Of a stretch of 64,000 nt of DNA, positions 29,790-38,040 are shown one piece after another (position 1 is the first letter of the stretch; each line of letters opens with the position of its first letter). The notes below the pieces were generated by a model that ran no database searches, was not told where the DNA came from, and saw only the letters and a program-made list of their open reading frames with translations. The translations under genes were made by a program, and so were the position numbers. The stretch lies in contig NZ_POUL01000012.1 of the NCBI RefSeq assembly GCF_002890895.1, positions 1-64,000 on the forward strand. Direction: 5' to 3'. The stretch is from Stutzerimonas stutzeri (lineage in GTDB: Bacteria; Pseudomonadota; Gammaproteobacteria; Pseudomonadales; Pseudomonadaceae).

Positions 29790-30881
29790 TTACGCCTGCA
29801 GGCGCTGTGGGTGCTTCTGCACCGCGTGCTGGCCGCCGAGGCGCTCCTGGGCCAGCCGATCGGCGACGACCGACGTGGACTCACCACTGCTGGCGGCGCG
29901 CTCGAAGATCTCGCGCAGGGTTTCAGCGATGCCTCGAACGTGCGCGTCCGTCTGTGCCGGGCTGCCGCCGATGCGCTGGTAATAGACGTCGATGATGCCG
30001 CCGGCATTGATGGCGTAGTCCGGCGCGTAGAGATGATTGCGACGCTGCAGTTCGACGCCTATTTCCGGGCTCGCCAGCTGGTTGTTCGCCGCCCCGGCGA
30101 TCACCGGGGCACGCAGGCTCTGCAAGGTTTCGGCGTTGAGAATGCCGCCCATGGCGCAGGGCGCGAACACATCTACGTCCAGGCCATAGATGTCGTGTGG
30201 CCGCACCGCGTTGGCGCCCAGCTCTTCGACGGATTGCTGCACGTTGGCATCGAAAATGTCGCAGACCCACAGCTCGGCGCCGGCGTCCTTCAGATGACGA
30301 GCCAACCCGAGCCCGACATGCCCGACGCCCTGGATGGCGACCTTCAGGCCAGTCAGGTCGTCCCGACCGAGGCGCTGACGCACTGCTTCGCGCAGGCCGA
30401 CAAACACACCGAGTGCCGTGGACGGCGACGGGTCGCCGCTGGCGATAGTGCCATCGAGCGTGGTGCGCGGTGTGGCGCCGATAACGTGGCGGGTGCGCTG
30501 GGCGAAGGCCTGCATTTCCGGCTCACCGGTGCCCGAGTCGGCCGCCGTGATGTAGCGTCCGCCGAGGCTGTCGACGAAATCACCCATGGCGTGGAGCAAT
30601 GCCTGGCTCTTGCCGGCGTGCGGGTCGCCGATGATCACCGCCTTGCCGCCGCCAAGCTTGAGCCCGGCCAGCGAGGATTTCAGGGTCATGCCACGAGACA
30701 GACGCAGCACGTCACGCACCGCGTCGTCGTCACTGGCATAGGGAAACATCCGGCAACCGCCCAGCGCCGGGCCGAGCGTGGTGTCATGGATGGCGATGAT
30801 CGCGCGCAGGCCCGACGCCTTGTCATGGCAGAAAACCACCTGCTCGTGGTGATCGAAATCGGGATGGGTGAAAACGGACAT
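29790..30881 (-). CDS. ldh: leucine/valine/phenylalanine dehydrogenase family
   Basis: A 363-residue NAD-dependent Glu/Leu/Phe/Val dehydrogenase that oxidatively deaminates an amino acid to its 2-oxo acid. Catalytic lysines are K68 (MTLKSS) and K80 ([11 protein letters not shown]). The Rossmann motif [13 protein letters not shown] is near residue 190, and PCAMGGILN and GAANNQL follow. Length and motifs match leucine dehydrogenase; phenylalanine dehydrogenase is close in sequence, and the aromatic context makes this a real alternative. The leader has AACAACAA 13 bases before the ATG and shares GGAATCCGCA with transporter 2. A terminator follows. Two facing REP hairpins separate it from the upstream oxidoreductase gene. 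Confidence 0.9.
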   Translation of the reverse strand: MSVFTHPDFDHHEQVVFCHDKASGLRAIIAIHDTTLGPALGGCRMFPYASDDDAVRDVLRLSRGMTLKSSLAGLKLGGGKAVIIGDPHAGKSQALLHAMGDFVDSLGGRYITAADSGTGEPEMQAFAQRTRHVIGATPRTTLDGTIASGDPSPSTALGVFVGLREAVRQRLGRDDLTGLKVAIQGVGHVGLGLARHLKDAGAELWVCDIFDANVQQSVEELGANAVRPHDIYGLDVDVFAPCAMGGILNAETLQSLRAPVIAGAANNQLASPEIGVELQRRNHLYAPDYAINAGGIIDVYYQRIGGSPAQTDAHVRGIAETLREIFERAASSGESTSVVADRLAQERLGGQHAVQKHPQRLQA

Positions 30882-30894
30882 TGCGGATTCCTCT

Positions 30895-30902
30895 TTGTTG
30901 TT
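30895..30902 (-). promoter_or_regulatory. A-rich CA motif before ldh
   Basis: AACAACAA on the minus strand, 13 bases before the ATG at 30881. A candidate Hfq/Crc site. Confidence 0.6.
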
Positions 30903-31001
30903 CTGTTTGAGAGCCCTGCTATCCAGGTCCCTTCGAATCTTCTGTGCGACCTATCCGGCGCACTTCGCGGAGAGCTTTCGACGCTTACGCCATCAATCAA
31001 T

Positions 31002-31075
31002 GGTGGGCTGAAGCCCACCCTACGAGTGCGTCTTCATCGCCGCGGGCGGTTTTGTAGGGTGGGCTTTAGCCCACC
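31002..31075. repeat. facing pair of GTAGGGTGG REP hairpins (BIME-like)
   Basis: A reverse unit at 31002-31023 (GGTGGGCT, GA, AGCCCACC, CTAC) and a forward unit at 31054-31075 (GTAG, GGTGGGCT, TT, AGCCCACC) with 30 bases between. Each is an uninterrupted 8 bp hairpin next to a GTAG tetranucleotide. They lie between the indolepyruvate oxidoreductase stop and the ldh leader. Confidence 0.8.
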
Positions 31076-31116
31076 GAACAACTCTGGCCCACTCGACGAG
31101 CGCCCAGCCGGGGCGG

Positions 31117-34100
31117 TCAGGCCGCCGGTTCGAACAGCCGCACGGTCTGCACCTCGTCGCCGCGGTTCAGCTGCTCCTTGAGCACCTTTTCCTGCTGGCG
31201 TGCCTTGGCAATGGAGCGCTCTTTCACCGGGCCGTAGCCACGGATCAGTTCCGGTAGCGCAGCGATGGCCACAGCGGTGCGGTAGTTGCTCGGCTTGAGT
31301 TGCGCCAGGAGGCCGTCGAGGTTGCGCTCGTATTCGCTGATCAACTCGCGTTCGACGCGGCGGTCATGGCCGTAGCCGAACACGTCCAACGGCGTCCCGC
31401 GCAGGAACTTCAGCTTCGCCAGCACGTTGAAGGCGTTTAGCACCCAAGGGCCGAGTTCGCGCTTGCGCGGCTCGCCGGTGGTGCTGTCACGCTTGGCCAG
31501 CCAGGCCGGCGCCAGATGGAACTGCAGCTTGTAGTCGCCTTCAAACTGCGCTTCGAGCTGCTGGCGGAATTCCGGCTCGCTGTACAGCCGCGCGACTTCG
31601 TACTCGTCCTTGTAGGCGAGCAGTTTGAAGTAATAACGCGCCACGGCTTTGGACAGCGCCAGATCATCGGCGGTATCCAGCGCCCGCACCTGCTCCACCT
31701 TGGCGCGATACCGCTTGGCATAGGCGGCGTTCTGGTAACGAGTGAGGAAATCCACACGCCAGTCGACGATCTCTTCCAGGGTCTGGCAGATGGGCTCGGC
31801 CGTTTCAGCCGGACGCGCCAGTTTCTCCACCGCTTCGCGTTCCAGCGATGCGCGGCGGCCCCAGCGAAAGGCCTGCTGGTTCAACTCGGCAGCGACTCCG
31901 TTGATGCTGATAGCCTTCTCCATGGCTTCGGCAGACAGCGGCAACAGCCCTTGCTGATAGGCAAATCCCAGCAGGAAGAGGTTGGTCGCGATGCTATCGC
32001 CGAGCAGTCGGGTGGCCAGGTAAGTCGCATCGATGAAGTGAGTCTTTTCGGCACCCACCGCATCGACCAGCGCTTCGCGCATGGCCTTGCCCGGCACCTG
32101 GGCATCGGGGTTGCGGGTGAATTCGGCGGTCGCCGATTCGTGGCTGTTGATCACCGCATGGCTGATCTGATCATTGAGGCGGGTGAGCGAATCGTCACCG
32201 GCGGCGACCACCAGATCGCAGCCCAGCAGCAGATCGGTTTCACCGGCTGCAATGCGCACTGCATAGATATCGTCCTGCTTGGCGGCGATGCGGATATGCG
32301 TGACCACCGGGCCGAACTTCTGCGCCAGCCCGGCCTGATCGAGCACGGTGCAGCCCTTGCCTTCCAGATGCGCGGCCATGCCCAGCAGCGCGCCGAGGGT
32401 GGTCACACCGCTGCCGCCCACGCCTGGAATCAGTATGTTCCACGGACGATCCAGCGCCGGGTGCTGTGGCTCGGGCAATGTTGCCGCCTCGATACCGCCA
32501 GCCATGGCCTCGGGCTTGCGCAGCCCGCCGCCGTGCACGGTGACAAAGCTCGGGCAGAAGCCTTCGACGCATGAAAAGTCCTTGTTGCAAGCGTTCTGGT
32601 CGATCTCGCGCTTGCGGCCCAACTCGGTTTCCAGCGGCATCACCGCCAGGCAGTTGGACTTCTCGCCACAGTCACCGCAGCCTTCGCACACGGCCGGGTT
32701 GATAAAGGCGCGCTTGGCCGGGTCTTCCAGCTTGCCGCGCTTGCGCCGACGGCGCTTTTCGGTGGCACAGGTCTGGTCGTAGATGATCACCGACACGCCC
32801 TTGAACTCGCGAAGCTCGCGCTGGATGGCGTCCAGATCGCGGCGATGGTGGAAGCTGGTGATCGGCGCGAAGGTTTCGCGGGTCGGGTATTTTTCCGGCT
32901 CGTCGCTGACCAGGGCGATACGTTTGACGCCTTCGTCGGCGACCTGCCGGCTGAGCTGGTCGACGCGCAACTCGCCGTCAATGGGCTGGCCACCGGTCAT
33001 GGCCACAGCATCGTTGTAGAGAATCTTGAAGGTGATGTTCACACCGGCCGCCACCGCGGCGCGTACTGCCAAGCTGCCGGAGTGGAAATAGGTGCCGTCG
33101 CCGAGGTTCTGGAACATGTGAGGCGTGTCGGTGAACGGCGCCTGGCCGATCCAGTTGACGCCCTCCCCGCCCATCTGGGTAAAGGTCTCGGTGCGCCGGT
33201 CCATCCACTGCACCATGTAGTGACAGCCGATGCCGGCCGAGGCGCGGCTGCCCTCGGGCACTTTGGTCGAGGTGTTATGTGGGCAACCGGAGCAGTAATG
33301 CGGGGTACGCACGGTGTCGTAGTTGCGTGCCGCCAGGGCCTTTTCCTTGGCGGCGAGAAAGGCCAGGCGCGCCTGGATGCTGTCGCTGGTGTAGATCGGC
33401 GCGAGGCGCTTGGCGATCACCCGGGCGATCATCGCCGGGGTCAGCTCGCTGAGGTTCGGCAGCAGCGAGGTGCCGTGCTCGTCGAACTCGCCGACCACCC
33501 GTGGGCGCTTGTCCAGCGGCCAGTTGTAGAGCTGACCGGTGAGCTGGTCTTCGAGAATGCTGCGCTTTTCCTCGACCACCAGGATCTCGTCCAGGCCCTG
33601 GGCAAATTCATGCACCGAAACCGGCTCCAGCGGCCAGCTCATGCCGACCTTGAGCACCCGCAGGCCCACTTGGGCGCACAGCGCTTCGTCCAGACCGAGG
33701 TCATCCAGCGCCTGGCGCACGTCGAGATAGGACTTGCCGGTGGTGATGATCCCCAGGCGCGGGTTCGGCGAGTCGAGCATCACCTGGTTGAGGTTGTTGG
33801 CCCGAGCAAACGCGCGTGCGGCGTAGATCTTGTAGAGGTTGAGGCGTTTTTCCTGCGCCAACGGCGGGTCCGGCCAGCGAATGTGCACGCCGCCTTCAGG
33901 CAGTTCGAAGTCATCAGGAATGCGCGTCTTCACCCGCAGCGGATCGACTTCCACCACGGCGGAGGAATCGACGTTCTCGGCAATGGTCTTGAGCGCCACC
34001 CAGCAGCCGGAATAGCGCGACAGCTCCCAGCCGATGATGCCGTAGTCGAGAATCTCCTGAACGTTGGCCGGGTTCAGCACCGGGATCGAGGCAGCGATAA

Positions 34101-34587
34101 AGGCATGCTCGCTCTGGTGCGGCAGCGTCGAGGATTTGCAGCCGTGGTCGTCACCGGCCAGCAGCAGCACGCCGCCATGGGGCGAGACGCCCGCGGCATT
34201 GCCGTGCTTGAAGACGTCGCCGGAGCGGTCGACGCCCGGGCCCTTGCCGTACCACATGGCAAACACGCCGTCGTATTTGGCGCCGGGAAACAGGTTGGTC
34301 TGCTGGCTGCCCCAGACCGCCGTCGCCGCCAGTTCCTCGTTGAGGCCCGGCTGGAAATGGATGGCGTTCTGCTTGAGGAAATCGCGCGCGTCCCAGAGGC
34401 TCTTGTCCAGCATGCCCAATGGCGAGCCGCGGTAGCCGGAGATGAAGCAACCGGTATTCAGGTTCTGAGCCTGGTCGCGCTGATGCTGCAGCATGGGCAG
34501 GCGAGTCAGCGCCTGGGTGCCGGTGAGGTACAGATGTCCGGTTGCGAGCCGGTACTTGTCATCCAGGCGGATCTCGGCCAGTGACAT
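31117..34587 (-). CDS. indolepyruvate:ferredoxin oxidoreductase, fused two-subunit form
   Basis: An 1156-residue single-chain 2-oxoacid:ferredoxin oxidoreductase that converts arylpyruvates, and in some members branched-chain oxo acids, to acyl-CoA with ThDP. Order: N-terminal pyrimidine-binding and transketolase-like domains; the ThDP-binding region with YCSGCPHNTSTK near residue 432 and a later GDGTYFHSGS stretch; a Cys cluster CEGCGDCGEKSNC near residue 632 for an Fe-S centre; and a C-terminal gamma-type domain opening PGVGGSGVTTLGALLGMAA near residue 720. The fused architecture and missing extra ferredoxin domain fit the aerobic IorAB-like proteins of Pseudomonas. It would use oxo acids made by PhhC or leucine dehydrogenase. 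An A-rich AAAAACAA lies 13 bases before the ATG; the Lrp-type gene is divergent. Confidence 0.92.
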   Translation of the reverse strand: MSLAEIRLDDKYRLATGHLYLTGTQALTRLPMLQHQRDQAQNLNTGCFISGYRGSPLGMLDKSLWDARDFLKQNAIHFQPGLNEELAATAVWGSQQTNLFPGAKYDGVFAMWYGKGPGVDRSGDVFKHGNAAGVSPHGGVLLLAGDDHGCKSSTLPHQSEHAFIAASIPVLNPANVQEILDYGIIGWELSRYSGCWVALKTIAENVDSSAVVEVDPLRVKTRIPDDFELPEGGVHIRWPDPPLAQEKRLNLYKIYAARAFARANNLNQVMLDSPNPRLGIITTGKSYLDVRQALDDLGLDEALCAQVGLRVLKVGMSWPLEPVSVHEFAQGLDEILVVEEKRSILEDQLTGQLYNWPLDKRPRVVGEFDEHGTSLLPNLSELTPAMIARVIAKRLAPIYTSDSIQARLAFLAAKEKALAARNYDTVRTPHYCSGCPHNTSTKVPEGSRASAGIGCHYMVQWMDRRTETFTQMGGEGVNWIGQAPFTDTPHMFQNLGDGTYFHSGSLAVRAAVAAGVNITFKILYNDAVAMTGGQPIDGELRVDQLSRQVADEGVKRIALVSDEPEKYPTRETFAPITSFHHRRDLDAIQRELREFKGVSVIIYDQTCATEKRRRRKRGKLEDPAKRAFINPAVCEGCGDCGEKSNCLAVMPLETELGRKREIDQNACNKDFSCVEGFCPSFVTVHGGGLRKPEAMAGGIEAATLPEPQHPALDRPWNILIPGVGGSGVTTLGALLGMAAHLEGKGCTVLDQAGLAQKFGPVVTHIRIAAKQDDIYAVRIAAGETDLLLGCDLVVAAGDDSLTRLNDQISHAVINSHESATAEFTRNPDAQVPGKAMREALVDAVGAEKTHFIDATYLATRLLGDSIATNLFLLGFAYQQGLLPLSAEAMEKAISINGVAAELNQQAFRWGRRASLEREAVEKLARPAETAEPICQTLEEIVDWRVDFLTRYQNAAYAKRYRAKVEQVRALDTADDLALSKAVARYYFKLLAYKDEYEVARLYSEPEFRQQLEAQFEGDYKLQFHLAPAWLAKRDSTTGEPRKRELGPWVLNAFNVLAKLKFLRGTPLDVFGYGHDRRVERELISEYERNLDGLLAQLKPSNYRTAVAIAALPELIRGYGPVKERSIAKARQQEKVLKEQLNRGDEVQTVRLFEPAA

Positions 34588-34600
34588 GTGGCGCTCCTGT

Positions 34601-34608
34601 TTGTTTTT
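34601..34608 (-). promoter_or_regulatory. A-rich CA motif before the indolepyruvate oxidoreductase
   Basis: AAAAACAA on the minus strand, 13 bases before the ATG, followed by ACAGGAG. It fits AAnAAnAA; a candidate Hfq/Crc site. Confidence 0.5.
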
Positions 34609-34618
34609 ATCGGAGTCT

Positions 34619-34639
34619 GGACGACGCTTTACGTCGTCC
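34619..34639. promoter_or_regulatory. perfect inverted repeat in the divergent promoter region
   Basis: GGACGACG, five-base spacer, CGTCGTCC, 31 bases upstream of the oxidoreductase ATG. It could be an operator or a hairpin in the 5' leader. It is not a terminator, because no T-run follows on either strand and no gene ends there. Confidence 0.45.
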
Positions 34640-34802
34640 GCCTAACAAGGTCGTGGGTAGCTGCACGGTAAGCCGTCCCACGCCAGCGACCGGCAGGGGA
34701 TCACCCCACCGTTGCGCGTTGGATAAATTCTGGCTGTGACAAGGAGAGATTTTCTTTCTACTTTTGCGGTGTAAGCGCTATCGCGTGCATGATCCATTCA
34801 CT

Positions 34803-34813
34803 AACAACAACAA
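34803..34813 (+). promoter_or_regulatory. A-rich CA motif before the Lrp-type gene
   Basis: AACAACAACAA, two overlapping AAnAAnAA matches. It ends 13 bases before the ATG at 34827, the same distance as in four minus-strand leaders; this spacing is part of the reason for that start choice. Confidence 0.55.
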
Positions 34814-34826
34814 AATGAGAACAACC

Positions 34827-35294
34827 ATGCAGACGCCTCTGAGCAGCATCGACCGCAAGATTTTGCTGCTGCTGCAACACAACGCTGACCTCTCCGCCGC
34901 CGAGGTCGCGGAAAAGGTCGAGCTGTCGCAATCACCCTGCTGGCGACGCATCCACCGCATGCAGGAAGAAGGGCTGATCGAGCGCAAGGTCGCCCTCCTC
35001 AACCCCAAGAAGCTCGGGCTGAACATGACGGTGTTCGTCAATATCAAGCTGTCCGCTCACGGACGCAGCAACCTCGACGAATTCGAGCGCGCCGTGGTGG
35101 GTTATCCCGAAGTGCTGGAATGCCACACCATGGCCGGCGAATCGGATTACCTGCTCAAGGTGGTGGCCAAGGACATCGACAGCTACGAGCGCTTCCTGCG
35201 CGACCAACTCCTGCAGCGCCCGCATGTGCAGGAAGCGCACTCGCATATCGCCATGAGTGAGGTGAAGCGGACCACGGAATTGCCGCTGGATTGA
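34827..35294 (+). CDS. Lrp/AsnC-family transcriptional regulator
   Basis: A 155-residue regulator. An N-terminal winged helix-turn-helix (IDRKILLLLQHNADLSAAEV, then LSQSPCWRRIHRMQEEGLI) is followed by the ligand-sensing RAM domain (about 65-145; YPEVLECHTMAGESDYLLKV). Such proteins usually bind an amino acid and control a neighbouring transporter or catabolic operon, here most likely the divergent indolepyruvate oxidoreductase gene. An in-frame ATG at 34815 would add MRTT but would sit directly on the A-rich motif; neither start has a strong ribosome site. The specific ligand is unknown; branched-chain or aromatic amino acids fit the context. Confidence 0.92.
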   Translation: MQTPLSSIDRKILLLLQHNADLSAAEVAEKVELSQSPCWRRIHRMQEEGLIERKVALLNPKKLGLNMTVFVNIKLSAHGRSNLDEFERAVVGYPEVLECHTMAGESDYLLKVVAKDIDSYERFLRDQLLQRPHVQEAHSHIAMSEVKRTTELPLD

Positions 35295-35316
35295 TGGCAG
35301 TCACGGCGGAACAATC

Positions 35317-35401
35317 GGTGGATAAGGCAGAGCCGTTTTCCACCCTACAGCCGCAGCGCCGGCCTAACGTAGGGTGGAAAACGGCCACAGCCTTTTCCAC
35401 C
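35317..35401. repeat. facing pair of GTAGGGTGG-type REP units
   Basis: A reverse unit ending CCACCCTAC at 35348 and a forward unit starting GTAGGGTGGAAAA at 35369. Both carry the AAAAC ... TTTTCCAC variant seen after phhA and in the repeat islands. They lie just after the lrp-type stop. Confidence 0.7.
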
Positions 35402-35449
35402 AGCATTCAACCGCAACAGAGGCGTCACGCCGTATCACAGCGCGAACGG

Positions 35450-35875
35450 CTACTCGCCCGGTATCCCGCGCAACTGCTCGCCAACCTCGATCCCGTTGCG
35501 TTCGAACCATCCCTGATTCACCTCCAGCGCATAGCGCGCTGGCTCGCTTGAACAGCGAATCGCCTTACTCAACGGCTCCAGATCGATCACATCGACGATG
35601 CGTCCCTGCTCGTCCATGAACGCCGCTGACAGCGGTAGCGGTGTGTTCTTCATCCACAGGCAGTGACGACGAAAGTCATCGAAGCGAAACAGCATGCCGT
35701 GATCGGCAGACATCTCGGTGCGCTCCATCAAGCCGCGTTCACGCTCGGCGGGAGAGCGGGCGTACTCGGCCTCGACCCTGGCGTCACCAACCTGCACTTC
35801 TAGCAATGGCTCGCTGGCATGGACGATGGCTGGACCGACCATGGCAACGAGAAATGGCAGTAACACAATACGCAT
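35450..35875 (-). CDS. DUF192 family exported protein
   Basis: A 141-residue DUF192 protein with a signal peptide (MRIVLLPFLVAMVGPAIVHA). The domain carries the family's ERERGLMERTEM, GMLFRFDD and LWMKNTPLPL blocks in order, then DVIDLEPLS and ALEVNQGWFERNGI. DUF192 proteins are small periplasmic or extracellular beta-barrels of unknown function. The ATG at 35875 is preferred because a signal peptide starts there; a longer frame reaching 35938 would overlap the glycosylase gene. It is 60 bases downstream of the nei-type gene and may be transcribed with it. Confidence 0.87.
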   Translation of the reverse strand: MRIVLLPFLVAMVGPAIVHASEPLLEVQVGDARVEAEYARSPAERERGLMERTEMSADHGMLFRFDDFRRHCLWMKNTPLPLSAAFMDEQGRIVDVIDLEPLSKAIRCSSEPARYALEVNQGWFERNGIEVGEQLRGIPGE

Positions 35876-35934
35876 CGATGATCGGCCTCTGATGGTTAAG
35901 CGCAGCGTGGTGAGAAGCATACAACGCCGGGTCT

Positions 35935-36711
35935 TCATTCCTTGTCAGCCGGCGCTTCGACCGCAACCTGATCGCTGTCGCCGTAGCGTTTCTGGCAACG
36001 CTCGCAAAAGAAGCTTCGCCGTTTGCTGCGGCCAAGCGATTTGGCCCGAATGAAGGGAATCTTGCAGCGCGGGCAGGTGGTTTTGGTGTGCGCGAGCCAG
36101 TGCGCTTTAAGCGCGCCCTCGCGCTTCCACTGCAGGAATTCAAAGCTGTAGGTGCGAACCTCACGCGTCAGCTCCCTGAGCTTGGGCGCTGGCAGAGCGC
36201 CGATCAGCGACAACGGATGGATGCGGGTACGAAACAGCACCTCGTTCTTGATGATGTTGCCAGAGCCGGAAAACAGCGTTTGATCCAGCAGCGCATCGCA
36301 GGCCAGCATCTGCGGCCGTTTGCGCAGTTTCTTCAGCGTTGTGCGGTTGTCCCAGGCGTCGCTCATAACGTCCGCACCCCAGTCGTACGCTTCGTCCAGC
36401 GAGCCTTCGATGAATTGCACCGAGCAGCCGTAGAAATTCAATTCACCGTTCGGGAAACCCAGGCTCAGACGAGGCGCCGACTCCTTGCGCTCATTGATCC
36501 GATAACTGCCGAACAACAGCAGATGAATGCGCAGCGAGACGCCATCCAGCTCGATCAGGAAGTGCTTGCCCCAGCTGCGAAACGACCGCACCGTCTGCCC
36601 CACCAGCCGCGCCTTGTCGATTTTGGCGCTGCCCTCGGCTCGCTCGATGGGTTTGCCTGTAAATGCAGAGACTTCTTCTCGCAAGATGACGATCGATGGA
36701 CCTTCAGGCAT
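35935..36711 (-). CDS. nei: endonuclease VIII-like DNA glycosylase (Fpg/Nei family)
   Basis: A 258-residue base-excision repair enzyme. The catalytic N-terminus is MPEGPS (P2 nucleophile, E3). The lysine of the beta-hairpin is in SWGKHFLIELD near residue 49, the helix-two-turn-helix is DQTLFSGSGNIIKNEVLFR near residue 143, and a C-terminal zinc finger reads CPRC ... CERC near residues 216-240. MPEGP rather than MPELP places it with Nei (oxidised pyrimidines) rather than MutM. Neighbours give no further clue; the DUF192 gene follows it on the same strand. Confidence 0.9.
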   Translation of the reverse strand: MPEGPSIVILREEVSAFTGKPIERAEGSAKIDKARLVGQTVRSFRSWGKHFLIELDGVSLRIHLLLFGSYRINERKESAPRLSLGFPNGELNFYGCSVQFIEGSLDEAYDWGADVMSDAWDNRTTLKKLRKRPQMLACDALLDQTLFSGSGNIIKNEVLFRTRIHPLSLIGALPAPKLRELTREVRTYSFEFLQWKREGALKAHWLAHTKTTCPRCKIPFIRAKSLGRSKRRSFFCERCQKRYGDSDQVAVEAPADKE

Positions 36712-36914
36712 GGCGATATCGCTTCGGCTGGGGCGTTAACGATATCGACTAGGGGCGGCTGAGATGGTGCCAGCCACCCGTTCGAGGATGGTGCAGGGAC
36801 CGTCGAGACCTGCTGCGCTCAGGCGGCGGCAAGACACCTCCAGCTGTGCGAGATAGAGTCCAATCCTTTCGGAGCCTGATCGCTGGCGAAGCTTCTGCGA
36901 TGGTGTCCCACAGA

Positions 36915-36937
36915 TTCGCGAGCAAGCTCGCGCCCAC
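36915..36937 (-). repeat. single GAGCGAGC-type REP element
   Basis: TTCGCGAGCAAGCTCGCG followed by CCCAC, a slightly degenerate reverse copy of the GTAGGAGCGAGCTTGCTCGCG family, located between the pseudouridine synthase stop and the nei-type start. Confidence 0.6.
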
Positions 36938-36977
36938 AAACAGGCCCATGCCGCCTATCGTAGGCTAGCGGAACGGT

Positions 36978-37865
36978 TTACCAATCCAGCTGCAAGCGGC
37001 TCTCGAAACAACGCGGTTCACCGGTCAGGGGATCTCGAAATTCCAGGCCACGCGCCAGCAGTTTGAGCGGGTTGGTGTAGTCATCCTGATCGCGGCGACC
37101 GCGTTCCAGCAGCTCGGGGTAGAAGGGGTCGTTGCAGATGCCCGCGCCCAGCGAGGCCATCTGCAGGCGCAGCTGATGCTTGCGTCCGGTGACGGGATAC
37201 AGCGCATAACGCCAAAGCTCGCCGTGCTTTTCGAGCACCTCGATGCGGGTCTCGCTGTTGGGCTCGCCGTGGCCGCGCTTCATCAGGAAGAAGGGTTCAC
37301 CGTCGACCATGTGCAGTCGTTCGCACCGTGGGAATTCGAGGTCGGGCAGCGCCGGACAGATCGCTTCGTAGCGTTTTTCGATTTTGCGTTCACGGAACAG
37401 CGCCTGGTAGCGGCCGCGACTTTCGGGATTGGTGGAGAACAGCACCAGCCCCGCCGTCAGTCGGTCGATGCGGTGGATCGGCACCAGATTTGAATTGCCC
37501 ACGCGCTTGCTCAGGCGCGCCAGCAGAGTTTCGTTGACGTACTCCCCGGCCGGCATGACCGGCAGGAAATGCGGCTTGTCCGCCACCAGCAGGTGCTCGT
37601 CGAGGTGCAGGATCTGCTCTTCGAAGGGAATCGGCTTCTCGTCCGGCACCTCGCGAAAATAGTAGACCTTCAAGCCGACCTGATAAGGATGCGTCGCCTC
37701 CAGCGGCTGCCCGTCAGCGCCGAGTACGCGGCCTCGCGCGAAGCGATCGGCCCAGGTTTCGCGATCAATTGCCGGAAAATGCGCGCACAGGCAGTCGAGC
37801 ACCGTCGCCCAGTTGCCTTGGGGGAGATGCAGTGTGCTGCGAGCGTCTGGGGCGGGCATGGGCAT
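36978..37865 (-). CDS. RluA-family pseudouridine synthase
   Basis: A 295-residue pseudouridine synthase. An S4-like N-terminal portion (WADRFARGRVLGADGQPL) precedes the catalytic domain. The catalytic aspartate is in PIHRIDRLTAGLVLFS near residue 150, and VTGRKHQLRLQMASLGAGI with NDPFYPELL gives the conserved C-terminal motifs. The family isomerises specific uridines in rRNA or tRNA; the exact site cannot be called. The ATG at 37865 begins a normal-length protein, while the frame extends to 37955 without a better ribosome site. It is monocistronic on the minus strand, with a divergent DUF899 gene. Confidence 0.88.
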   Translation of the reverse strand: MPMPAPDARSTLHLPQGNWATVLDCLCAHFPAIDRETWADRFARGRVLGADGQPLEATHPYQVGLKVYYFREVPDEKPIPFEEQILHLDEHLLVADKPHFLPVMPAGEYVNETLLARLSKRVGNSNLVPIHRIDRLTAGLVLFSTNPESRGRYQALFRERKIEKRYEAICPALPDLEFPRCERLHMVDGEPFFLMKRGHGEPNSETRIEVLEKHGELWRYALYPVTGRKHQLRLQMASLGAGICNDPFYPELLERGRRDQDDYTNPLKLLARGLEFRDPLTGEPRCFESRLQLDW

Positions 37866-38040
37866 GGCGACCGTCTGAGCGGAGAGGCGCAATGATACTT
37901 CAACAGCGCAGCCGAGCCGCGACAGAGCCCCTTTCGTCGTAATCCTGGTCGGCATCGACTTAGGTTGTCGAAGCGAGCAGTCGCGATTCGACCATCAGTG
38001 ACAGCTCGTAAATGAGTGTCCCATCGCAAGGAGACCGAAG

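Noticed and set aside
32845-34584. 579-residue plus-strand ORF inside the indolepyruvate oxidoreductase gene
   Set aside because: Long antisense frames are expected at this GC content; no domain, and the minus-strand gene has full family motifs.
34619-34639. Intrinsic terminator at the palindrome upstream of the indolepyruvate oxidoreductase gene
   Set aside because: No T-run and no gene ending beside it on either strand.
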